64,000 nt of DNA, taken from Myxococcus sp. CA023 (GTDB lineage Bacteria > Myxococcota > Myxococcia > Myxococcales > Myxococcaceae). Positions 42,634 through 49,979 of the stretch are shown here, one piece after another. The notes under the pieces are model-generated. The model was not told where the DNA came from. It made no database searches and saw nothing but the letters and a program-made list of their open reading frames with translations. Location: the NCBI RefSeq assembly GCF_010998615.1, contig NZ_JAAEAH010000014.1:1-64000 (forward strand). Reading direction: 5' to 3'. Position 1 is the stretch's first letter, and each line of letters starts with the position of its first letter. The translations under genes and the position numbers were made by a program.

Positions 42634-44376
42634 TCAGGACAAGCCTGTCCGGGCCTCGTCCAGGCGGGCTGCCGTCTGGTTCCAGTCGCTGGCCAGCCCG
42701 TCGAGTTGCTTCAGGATGTCGGAGAAGTACCGCGCCTCCAGGGCCTTCGACAGGGTCGCGCCGTGGGCATCCGCCCACTTCTTCGTGACACGAGCCCGCA
42801 CCTGGGCGCCCAGCAGGTCCACGAAGCGCTCCATCAGCGGCGTGGACAGCAAGGTGCCCGCCCAGACGACCGCGTCATGGCCCATGCCGCCCGTGGCCAC
42901 CGTCACCGCCGCCGCCGCGCCTGACGGCACGGAGTACACCAGCGTCGTCAGTGTCTGGAGAATCTCCTCCCGCATGTCGCCCTGAAGCTCCGCGGAGACC
43001 AACTCCCGGCAGTATGCATACAGCGTGGCCCGGTCCGCCGCGTGCGCGTGCAGGGGCTCGAAGCCCAGCGGCTCCTCCAGCTTCGTCAGCGTCACCGGAC
43101 CGAAGGCTTCCTCCAGCTTCGTCCGCGTCTGCGCGTCGGCGCGCCACGCGGCCACTTCCGGAGCGAAGGCATCCACCAGCCGCCGCACTCCGTCCTTCAG
43201 CGTCTCGTCCACCGCGTGGGTCGGCGTGTCTGCGCCCGGGGGCTCGGGCGCGGTGAAGGACTCGCGCACCTTGCGCGTGACGAAGGTGAGCGCCGTGGCC
43301 AGCCCCCGGAAGGGCAGGCGCACCCACTTGTGGAACTGACTGCGCGCATCCAGTTCGTCGCGAAAGGCGTCGATGAGCACGTCCGCGGGCACGGCCTTCA
43401 GCGCCGCGTGCGACCCCACCACGTCCAGTTCGTGGCGCAGTCGCTTGCGGAGCCGGTCGGGCTCCCGCGCCGCCTCCGAGGCCGCGCGCGACACGGCCTC
43501 CATCTCCGCGCGCGCATCCGCGAGCGAGGCTTCCAGCGCCCGGGCCTTCAGCTCGCGCGCGTGTTCGGCCTGTCCCAGCAGCGCCCCCAGCGCGGGCTTC
43601 CCGTCCAGGGGCTCCGTGGCCAGGGGCTTCAGTCCCGCCTCCACGTCAGGCTGGTGCGGCGCCAGGTAGCGCGCCAGCGCCGGGTGGCCCACGTCCTCGG
43701 CGAGCTTGTCCAGGTGCCCGCGGGCCACCTCCTCGCGCGTGGCCTCGTTATAGACGAGCAGGTACGGCCGTCCATGCCCCACGGCCGCGCGCAGGAAGTC
43801 CACCAGCGCGGCGTTCTGGTACGTCTGCCGGCTCACCACGAACGCCAGCACATCCACGGTGACGAGCAACGCCTCCGCGCGCTCGCGGTTGTCGCGGTAC
43901 ACGCTGTCGAAGTCCGGTGTGTCCATGACGAGCAGCCCACGAGGCACCGCGTCCGAAAGCGTCAGGTACAGCCGGCCCGGAGGCCCTGCCTGGTCCACGG
44001 GCGCCGCGTCGCCGGAGGCCACGAGCACGATGTCATAGCGCCGCGTCAGGAAGTCCTTCAGCGGCCCGGTCCACGTCTCCGGGTGGGCCGCCGCCAGGCA
44101 CTGCTTGGTGAGCCCGCCCTCGGGCCTCGCGGGGGACAGCGCCGCGCCCACCAGCGAGTTGAAGAGCGTGGACTTGCCCACGTTGTTGGGACCGGCGATG
44201 GCCACCAGCAGCAGGGGGGAGTCCGCGGAGCCCAGGCGGGGGAGCAGGTCGCGGCGCAGGCGTTCGGCCAGACGGCGCGCGAGCTCGGCGTCCGAGGCGT
44301 CCGGGAAGCGCTCGGGAGCGGGCAGGGCGTCCAGGGCGGACGCGAGGCAGGTGCGCAGGGTGTACGGGTCTCTCAT
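42634..44376 (-). CDS. dynamin-like GTPase, second copy
   Basis: A 580-residue protein. P-loop G-P-N-N-V-G-K-S-T near residue 66, G-L-T-K-Q-C near 97, G3 D-T-P-D-F near 153, then Y-N-E-A-T in the G4 place near 212. A long helical region follows (about 270-350), then a hydrophobic stretch P-F-R-G-L-A-T-A-L-T-F-V and, near 490-525, S-G-A-A-A-A-V-T-V-A-T-G-G-M-G before a final helix. It resembles the gene at 30235-31983 in the GTPase core but differs in the C-terminal half and has weaker membrane segments. Start ATG 44376 with GAGGAC upstream. Role in membrane dynamics is inferred. Confidence 0.85.
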   Translation of the reverse strand: MRDPYTLRTCLASALDALPAPERFPDASDAELARRLAERLRRDLLPRLGSADSPLLLVAIAGPNNVGKSTLFNSLVGAALSPARPEGGLTKQCLAAAHPETWTGPLKDFLTRRYDIVLVASGDAAPVDQAGPPGRLYLTLSDAVPRGLLVMDTPDFDSVYRDNRERAEALLVTVDVLAFVVSRQTYQNAALVDFLRAAVGHGRPYLLVYNEATREEVARGHLDKLAEDVGHPALARYLAPHQPDVEAGLKPLATEPLDGKPALGALLGQAEHARELKARALEASLADARAEMEAVSRAASEAAREPDRLRKRLRHELDVVGSHAALKAVPADVLIDAFRDELDARSQFHKWVRLPFRGLATALTFVTRKVRESFTAPEPPGADTPTHAVDETLKDGVRRLVDAFAPEVAAWRADAQTRTKLEEAFGPVTLTKLEEPLGFEPLHAHAADRATLYAYCRELVSAELQGDMREEILQTLTTLVYSVPSGAAAAVTVATGGMGHDAVVWAGTLLSTPLMERFVDLLGAQVRARVTKKWADAHGATLSKALEARYFSDILKQLDGLASDWNQTAARLDEARTGLS

Positions 44377-44483
44377 CACCAGAAGTCCTCGCACCACAGC
44401 ACGCGGGACGCCCCGTGCCCAGGCACTTGTCCCACCAGGTGTCGGCCGGGGACAGAGCGGGTGGAGCGCGGTAGGGTGGTCCC

Positions 44484-45839
44484 ATGCGCCTTCTCGCCGC
44501 CTGCCTGCTCCTGTCGGGGCTCGTCGCCTGCACCGCCGCGAATACGAATGCCCCCGCGGCCGCCGCGTCTCACGCCAAGGGCCCGTTGCCCTTCATTGAG
44601 GACGACTACGCCCGCGCGCTCGCCGAGGCCCAGGCGAAGGGGCTCCCCCTCTTCGTCGACGTCTGGGCGCCCTGGTGTCACACGTGCCGGTCGATGAAGG
44701 CCTACGTCCTGTCCGACGCGTCGCTGGCCCGGCACGCGGACCGCTTCGTGTGGCTGGAGGTGAACACCGACCTGACGTCGAACGCGGCGTTCCAGGAGAA
44801 GTATCCGGTGGAGTTCTGGCCCACGCTGTACGTCATCGATCCGCGCCAGGAGAAGGCCCTGCTGCGCTTCGCCGGCAGCGCCACCGTGGCGCAGTTGGAG
44901 AAGCTCTTCGAGGACGGTGAGCGCGCGTACAAGGGCGGCGTCACCGGCGCCGAGGCACTGCTGGCTCGCGGGGACGCGCTCTATGCGGAGGGCCGCTCGG
45001 CCGAAGCCGCGGAGACGCTCGTGGAGGCCCTGGCCGAGGCGCCCGCGGACTGGTCCCGCCGGGGCCGCGCGGTGGAGTCGCTGCTGACGGCGATGTACGG
45101 CGCGAAGCAGCACGAGGCGTGCGCGAGCAAGGCGCTGGAGGAACTCCCGAAGACGCCCCGCTCGCTGTCCTGGGCCAATGGCGCTCTCCTGGGCATGTAC
45201 TGCGTGCTGTCGCTGCCGGAGGACCACGCGGCGGGGGCGGAGCTGCGCGGCGGCCTGGAGGCCAAGGTGGCCGAGGCCCTGGCGCCCCCGGCCATCGAGA
45301 TGTCCGCGGATGACCGCTCCGGCCTGTACGAGGTACGCGTGCAGGCGCGCGAGGTGGCGAAGGACACGGCGGCCGTGAAGGCCCTGTCGGAGGAGTGGCT
45401 GGCGTTCCTGGAGGCCGAGGCCGCGAAGGCGCCCAATCCCCAGGCGCGGACGGTGTTCGACTCGCACCGCATGCTCGCGGCCATGAAGCTGGAGACGCCC
45501 GCCCGGGCGATTCCCGCGCTCGAGCAGAGCGAGAAGGACCTGCCCCAGGACTACAACCCGCCCGCGCGCCTCTCGACGTTGTACCGGCTCGTCGGCCGGC
45601 TGGATGACGCGCTCGCCGCTAGCGACCGTGCGCTGGCGCGCGTCCAGGGCGCGCGGCGGTTGTCGGTGTTGTCGGGCCGCGCGGACATCCTCGTGGCGCG
45701 CAAGGACACGGCGTCCGCCGTGAAGACGCTGGAAGAGGCCATCACCTTCGCGAAGTCGCTGCCCGCCTCGCAGGTGTCGCCGCGCACGGTGGCCGGGCTG
45801 GAGAAGAAGCTCAGCGGTCTTCAGGCCTCGGCGCGGTAG
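44484..45839 (+). CDS. thioredoxin-domain lipoprotein with TPR-like repeats
   Basis: A 451-residue lipoprotein. Signal peptide ends in L-V-A-C near residue 16. A thioredoxin domain (about 35-150) has W-A-P-W-C-H-T-C with both cysteines and the cis-Pro motif F-W-P-T-L. The rest (about 155-450) is alpha-helical with TPR-like units (A-L-Y-A-E-G-R-S-A-E-A-A, L-Y-R-L-V-G-R-L-D-D-A-L-A-A). A periplasmic or outer-membrane-linked thiol reductase or chaperone for exported proteins is the likely role. It overlaps the convergent phosphoesterase by 29 bases. Confidence 0.85.
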   Translation: MRLLAACLLLSGLVACTAANTNAPAAAASHAKGPLPFIEDDYARALAEAQAKGLPLFVDVWAPWCHTCRSMKAYVLSDASLARHADRFVWLEVNTDLTSNAAFQEKYPVEFWPTLYVIDPRQEKALLRFAGSATVAQLEKLFEDGERAYKGGVTGAEALLARGDALYAEGRSAEAAETLVEALAEAPADWSRRGRAVESLLTAMYGAKQHEACASKALEELPKTPRSLSWANGALLGMYCVLSLPEDHAAGAELRGGLEAKVAEALAPPAIEMSADDRSGLYEVRVQAREVAKDTAAVKALSEEWLAFLEAEAAKAPNPQARTVFDSHRMLAAMKLETPARAIPALEQSEKDLPQDYNPPARLSTLYRLVGRLDDALAASDRALARVQGARRLSVLSGRADILVARKDTASAVKTLEEAITFAKSLPASQVSPRTVAGLEKKLSGLQASAR

Positions 45840-46980
45840 CCGCCGCGCGGGTGTCCAGGTCGAACAGCTCGTAGTCCGGGGCCTGGCACTCGCGCATGGC
45901 TCCGTCGGTGAACACCAGCATCGCGGTGCCGGGTGCTGGTGGAGGCGGCGCGCCGTGGGCGTAGTCCACGCGCGTTCCATCCGTGACGAGATGCCGCAGC
46001 ACGCCGTCGCGAGCGTCGGTGGGTGGCATCCCCAGCATCGCGCGGCTTCGCTTGTCGCGTGTATGGCCCACCACCTGCGTCAGGCCCGTGGGCAGCCGTC
46101 TCGGGTCGAAGCGGCGCCGGGGCGTGCCGCGCACGCGCTCGGCGTCCTCGGGTAGCAGGCTGGGGCGCTGGAAGAAGATGCCCGTGCCCTCGCCGTGGGC
46201 CGCGTCGCCTGGGTGGTGCAGTCCCGGAATGACGAGTGGACCTCGAGTCCAGCCCGCCACCGCCGCATCCAGGGCCGCGTTCAGCGCCGCCGCCACCTGG
46301 TTCGCGTCCTCGCGCTGGGCGGGAGGCAGGCGCGTCACGTCCAGGTCCTCCTGTGTGACGCCCGCGTGCAGCACCAGCAGGTCGGGGGCCGCGGCATGGG
46401 CCACGCGGAAGCGCTTCACCCGCAGCAGGTGCTCCACCCAGGTGCGCTGCACCTCGCGGAAGTTGCCGAAGTCGCGGGCCACCAGCTCCGCGGAAGGAAC
46501 TTCGGGCCAGCGCGCGAGGAACGCCTGCTCCGCCGCTTCGTCCGTAGCGCCTCCCTGGTAGATGCGGTCCGCTTCGGCCTGGGCCTCGGCGAAGCGCGCA
46601 TCCGTGAAGCTGGCGAACTCACCCACTCGCCCCAGGTCGTGGTTGCCCAGCAGCATCACCGCCTGGGTCGCCGGGTGGGCGGCCAGCCACGCCACCAGCG
46701 CCAGCCCACTGGCGGCGGCGGACTCACGCTCGGTGGGCTTGCCCCAGTCGAAGTGGTCGCCCACCGAGATGAGCTGCACGTCGGAGTGAAGCCACCCCTC
46801 GCCGGTCAGCAGTCCGTGGTGCGCCAGGATGGCCAGGACCTGGTCCAGGTCGGCTTGCGGGTCCCCAATGACGAGCCGCCGCCGCCAGACATGGTCCTCC
46901 GCCGGGACGGAGCGCGGCGCCTCCGCCGCGGCCTCGGCGGCCCGCGCGAGCGCGGCCTGGATGGATGACGTCTTGCTCAT
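45811..46980 (-). CDS. metallophosphoesterase (calcineurin-like)
   Basis: A 389-residue protein. The metal motifs are G-D-P-Q-A-D near residue 39 (D-x-H altered to D-P-Q), G-D-H-F-D-W-G near 74, G-N-H-D near 111, and H-A-G and G-H-T in the second half. The missing first histidine is noticeable; bacterial relatives annotated as metallophosphoesterases often show this. Substrate unknown (diadenosine polyphosphate or protein phosphate are possible). It overlaps the upstream LuxR gene by 4 bases, so both are expected on one transcript. Confidence 0.82.
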   Translation of the reverse strand: MSKTSSIQAALARAAEAAAEAPRSVPAEDHVWRRRLVIGDPQADLDQVLAILAHHGLLTGEGWLHSDVQLISVGDHFDWGKPTERESAAASGLALVAWLAAHPATQAVMLLGNHDLGRVGEFASFTDARFAEAQAEADRIYQGGATDEAAEQAFLARWPEVPSAELVARDFGNFREVQRTWVEHLLRVKRFRVAHAAAPDLLVLHAGVTQEDLDVTRLPPAQREDANQVAAALNAALDAAVAGWTRGPLVIPGLHHPGDAAHGEGTGIFFQRPSLLPEDAERVRGTPRRRFDPRRLPTGLTQVVGHTRDKRSRAMLGMPPTDARDGVLRHLVTDGTRVDYAHGAPPPPAPGTAMLVFTDGAMRECQAPDYELFDLDTRAAATAPRPEDR

Positions 46981-48104
46981 GAGCTCTGGAAGAAGCGGGC
47001 GATGAGCGCCGAGCGGCTTTCCACCTGTGCCTTGCTCAGCAGATGCGTGACGTGGACTTCCACCGTGCGCTCGGCGCAGCCCAGCCGGCCGGCGATGGAC
47101 TTGTTCGTCTCGCCCTGGATGATGTGCGTCAGCACCTCGGACTCGCGCGCGGTGAGCGACCAGCGCGCCGACAGTGCTTGCACGCGCGCGGCGGCGCTGG
47201 ACGCGGTGCCGGTGTCGATGGCCAGGTAGTGCGGTGGCAGGCCGGTGGTGAGCAGCGGCGTCATGGTCAGCGGGCCAGAGCAGGGAATGCCCTGGGCGCC
47301 GCGGCGCAGGGACTCCATCAGCTCCGGGTCATGCCGTTCCAGCCGCGCTCGGCCGGCATTGTTGGCGTGCACCACGCGGCCACTGGAGCTGACAATCCAG
47401 GCGGCGCGCCCCAGCGCTTCCATGGCGACCTGCAGCGCCGTGGACATCAGGCCCGACTCGCGCAGTCGCGTCTCCATGGTCAGCCGCCGCTGGAGCGCGG
47501 GCGTCAGGGCCTGGAGCAGGCGCTGCTCGCGCTCGGTGAATGGCTCGGCGCGGGCCAGGCCCACCCAGCCCAGGAGCACCGGCCCATCACAGACGAGCGT
47601 GCGCAGCCATTGCATGTTCTCCACGCCGAGCTGCCGGAAAATCGCCGCGGAGCGGGCGCTGATGCGCTCCCGGGTGCTCTCCAGCGATTCCTCGCTCATG
47701 CCCAGCCTGCGCCCCACCTCGCTGGCCGACAAGTCATGCAGCGGCAACTGGCGGGCCGTCTCGGTTTCCGCCAGCGAGCGGAAATGCAGCGCGCGGTTGC
47801 GCTGAGCAGGCTCGGGCCGTGCGGGATTGAACCAACCCCAAGGCTCTCCCCAGGCAGACACCTGGTTCTCGATGGCCGCGTGCACTGTCGCGGCGGGGAG
47901 TGGGAAGCCCGCGCAATGGGCGTAGCTCGCGTGGTAGCGCTCGGGGCCCACGTCCACGCCATAGGCGACGGCGCGCTCGGCCCTTAAAGCCTCTCGTAAA
48001 GCGCCTAGCACCGGGGGCAGGGATTCTGTCCCGGGCTCGGCCTCCACGAGCATTGCCTCAAGGTCCGTCAGCAGGCCTTGCTCCTCGGAATTCAAACGAA
48101 TCAC
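46977..48104 (-). CDS. LuxR-family transcriptional regulator
   Basis: A 375-residue regulator with a C-terminal HTH (about 315-370): L-T-A-R-E-S-E-V-L-T-H-I-I-Q-G-E-T-N-K-S-I-A-G-R-L-G and T-V-E-V-H-V-T-H-L-L-S-K. The N-terminal 300 residues have no receiver domain and look like a PAS/GAF-like or ligand-sensing domain (W-I-V-S-S-S-G-R-V-V-H-A-N-N-A near 235). It is translationally coupled to the phosphoesterase by an ATGA overlap. A 12-base perfect palindrome TTGAACGTTCAA lies 64 bases before the start. Confidence 0.87.
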   Translation of the reverse strand: MIRLNSEEQGLLTDLEAMLVEAEPGTESLPPVLGALREALRAERAVAYGVDVGPERYHASYAHCAGFPLPAATVHAAIENQVSAWGEPWGWFNPARPEPAQRNRALHFRSLAETETARQLPLHDLSASEVGRRLGMSEESLESTRERISARSAAIFRQLGVENMQWLRTLVCDGPVLLGWVGLARAEPFTEREQRLLQALTPALQRRLTMETRLRESGLMSTALQVAMEALGRAAWIVSSSGRVVHANNAGRARLERHDPELMESLRRGAQGIPCSGPLTMTPLLTTGLPPHYLAIDTGTASSAAARVQALSARWSLTARESEVLTHIIQGETNKSIAGRLGCAERTVEVHVTHLLSKAQVESRSALIARFFQSS

Positions 48105-48167
48105 GGTTTTGGAAGTATACGCCCGTCAGGGTTTGCGCCCAGTCCTTGCCCTTTCTTCACGCACGTC

Positions 48168-48179
48168 TTGAACGTTCAA
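48168..48179. promoter_or_regulatory. palindrome upstream of the LuxR gene
   Basis: Perfect 12-base palindrome TTGAACGTTCAA in an AT-richer stretch. Further inverted repeats CTGGGT/ACCCAG lie at 48217-48236. They may be operators of the regulator or a terminator; undecided. Confidence 0.4.
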
Positions 48180-48433
48180 AATTGTCCCTACAGGGGCTTC
48201 TTGGCTCTCAAATGTTCTGGGTTTTTAATGACCCAGGGATTTCCCCAATAGCCGGACACGGGGCAGTGGCGGAACACTCTCATGTCGGCCCCCGGGGGGA
48301 GGGCCGCCGCGGTGAACTGTGAGCGCGCGCCGGGCGCTCGGTTTCGGGTACCCGGTGCGCCGCTCCTTTCCCACACGCCTGGCGCCCGCACTCCAACCCA
48401 CGAGGATGGCTGCCTTTGTGGGCCCACCAGACC
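48180..48433. other. intergenic region
   Basis: About 250 bases between the LuxR gene leader and the small membrane protein gene (both on the minus strand). It contains the repeats at 48217-48236 and nothing coding that I can support. Confidence 0.4.
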
Positions 48434-48781
48434 TCATGGGACATGCAGGAAGCGAGGCAGGCGCCCGGCGGGCACCACCCTGCGCAGGAAATGAAGCATG
48501 CCCAGGCCCAGGTAGGCCACGCCCAGGGCCAGCGCAGCCCAGCCCAGCCAGGCGCTGATGGCGCCCGTGCCCAGGCCCACCAGGGCCCAGATGGCGAGCG
48601 CCGTGCCCACGCCCCAGGGCATGGCCGTGCGCAGGTGGGGCGGACTGAAAGCACCGCCCAGGGCGCAGAAGGCGGCCGCCATGACGCCAAAGCCGAACCA
48701 CTTTGGCTCCTGGACGGGGAAGATGGCCGCCATGGATAGCAGCACCGTGAAGAGTCCGAGAATCGCGAGTCCCAGGGTCAT
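48434..48781 (-). CDS. small hydrophobic membrane protein
   Basis: A 115-residue protein with four predicted membrane helices (starting L-A-I-L-G-L-F-T-V-L-L-S-M-A, then W-F-G-F-G-V-M-A-A-A-F-C-A-L-G, then W-G-V-G-T-A-L-A-I-W-A-L-V-G, then A-A-L-A-L-G-V-A-Y-L-G-L). No family recognised. ATG 48781 is preceded by C-rich DNA without a clear ribosome site. Isolated in its neighbourhood. Confidence 0.65.
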   Translation of the reverse strand: MTLGLAILGLFTVLLSMAAIFPVQEPKWFGFGVMAAAFCALGGAFSPPHLRTAMPWGVGTALAIWALVGLGTGAISAWLGWAALALGVAYLGLGMLHFLRRVVPAGRLPRFLHVP

Positions 48782-48998
48782 GGCTTACTCCGTGGCCGTT
48801 CCTGGGAAAGGTGCGCACCGGGCGCGTAGCGCGTAACGCACCTTCGGTTCGTGGGCTTCGCGGCATGCCGCGTGGTGTCGTCCGCAAAGGCGCGAAATCG
48901 CAACATCCTTCCGCTCGGCACGCTGCTGGCTAGGCTGCCAATCGGTTGTACCACCGTGCGACGGCCGGCCCACGTGAAGAACGGATGGACACCTGGAA

Positions 48999-49979
48999 AT
49001 GCGTTCGATGAAGACGAAGAAGTCCGTGAAGCGCGCGTTGTGCATGGCAGTGGTGATGACGGTCTCCGGATGCAGGGCGCCCGCGGCGTTGGGGCCTGGA
49101 GGCGGGATGAGCGCTTCAGAGGGGGCCGACTCCGCCGCTTCGTCCGAGGGCTCCGACTCCGCTGCTTCGTCCGAGGGCTCCGATTCCGCCGCTTCGTCCG
49201 AAGGCTCGGGTGAATCGAGCCAGTCGGACTCAGGTGCGTCGTCGGAGGGCTCGGGCGACTCCAGCCAGTCGGAGTCGAGCGGTTCCAGTGGAGAGGGCTC
49301 CAGCCGGTCGGAGTCGAGCGGCTCTGGTGAAGAGGGCACGAGCCACTCCGAGTCGAGCGGTTCCAGTAAGGGGGGCTCCAGTCAGTCGGAGTCGAGCGGC
49401 TCTGGTGAAGAGGGCTCCAGCCGGTCGGAGTCGAGTGGCTCCAGTGAGGAAGGCGGCGCGAGCGAGGGCTCCGCGGGAACGGAGAGGGCGGACGGTGAGG
49501 CGTCGCGCTCCCGCAGCAACAACAGCAGCCAGTCGAACAACAACGACGTGGCGTCCTCGGTGACGGTGGCCGCGCTGGTGGTGGGGCTCGGCATCATCAT
49601 CTGGCAGGCGTATGCCGCGGTGGAGCGGCGCCGAGGGGTGTCTCCGAAAGAGGCGGGCCGCGCGGCCCAGGTGTACCTGCGGGCGCGCACGCACCAGCTT
49701 CGTGAGGACCTCGCCCTGGGAGCGGGGCCGACGGTGGAGGACCTGGCGGCGGCGGCGCGCATCCGGCGTGAGCACCTGGGCCTCTTCGGGCGCGTGCTGC
49801 GCGCGAACCGGAAGGAGCTGCTCGAGATGGCCGAGGCGAGCACCCTCACGCCGGACCGCGCGCTCGCGTGGCTAGAGCGGGTGGGAGAGCTGGCGCGGGC
49901 CGAGCCGCGGCTGGAGGAAGATCGCCGCGCGTTCCTCGCGGCACCGGCCCAGGAGGGCACCGCGACGGTGGCGCACTGA
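48999..49979 (+). CDS. Ser/Glu/Gly-rich repeat lipoprotein with membrane segment
   Basis: A 326-residue protein. The signal peptide ends in T-V-S-G-C with Cys 25 as a lipid site. Residues about 35-185 are low-complexity tandem repeats of S-A-A-S-S-E-G-S-D, then S-S-Q-S-E-S-S-G-S-G-E-E-G. A membrane helix follows (about 195-212), and then a helical domain with Y-L-R-A-R-T-H-Q-L-R-E-D-L-A-L-G-A-G-P-T-V-E-D-L. The first ATG 48999 or 49008 may be used. It overlaps the next gene by one base (TGATG), so the two are coupled. Family unknown; probably an envelope linker partner of the DUF4105 protein. Confidence 0.7.
   Translation: MRSMKTKKSVKRALCMAVVMTVSGCRAPAALGPGGGMSASEGADSAASSEGSDSAASSEGSDSAASSEGSGESSQSDSGASSEGSGDSSQSESSGSSGEGSSRSESSGSGEEGTSHSESSGSSKGGSSQSESSGSGEEGSSRSESSGSSEEGGASEGSAGTERADGEASRSRSNNSSQSNNNDVASSVTVAALVVGLGIIIWQAYAAVERRRGVSPKEAGRAAQVYLRARTHQLREDLALGAGPTVEDLAAAARIRREHLGLFGRVLRANRKELLEMAEASTLTPDRALAWLERVGELARAEPRLEEDRRAFLAAPAQEGTATVAH
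49125..49455. repeat. tandem repeats coding for the Ser-rich linker
   Basis: First a 27-base unit (TCCGCTGCTTCGTCCGAGGG with variants) in about three copies near 49128-49205, then a 30- to 60-base unit based on TCGGAGTCGAGCGGCTCTGG and GGCTCCAG, repeated about six times to 49455. Frame is preserved, so copy-number change would only alter linker length. Confidence 0.75.

Noticed and set aside
49125-49455. Regularly spaced repeats that could be taken for a CRISPR array
   Set aside because: They are in frame, code for Ser/Glu/Gly repeats and have no unique spacers.
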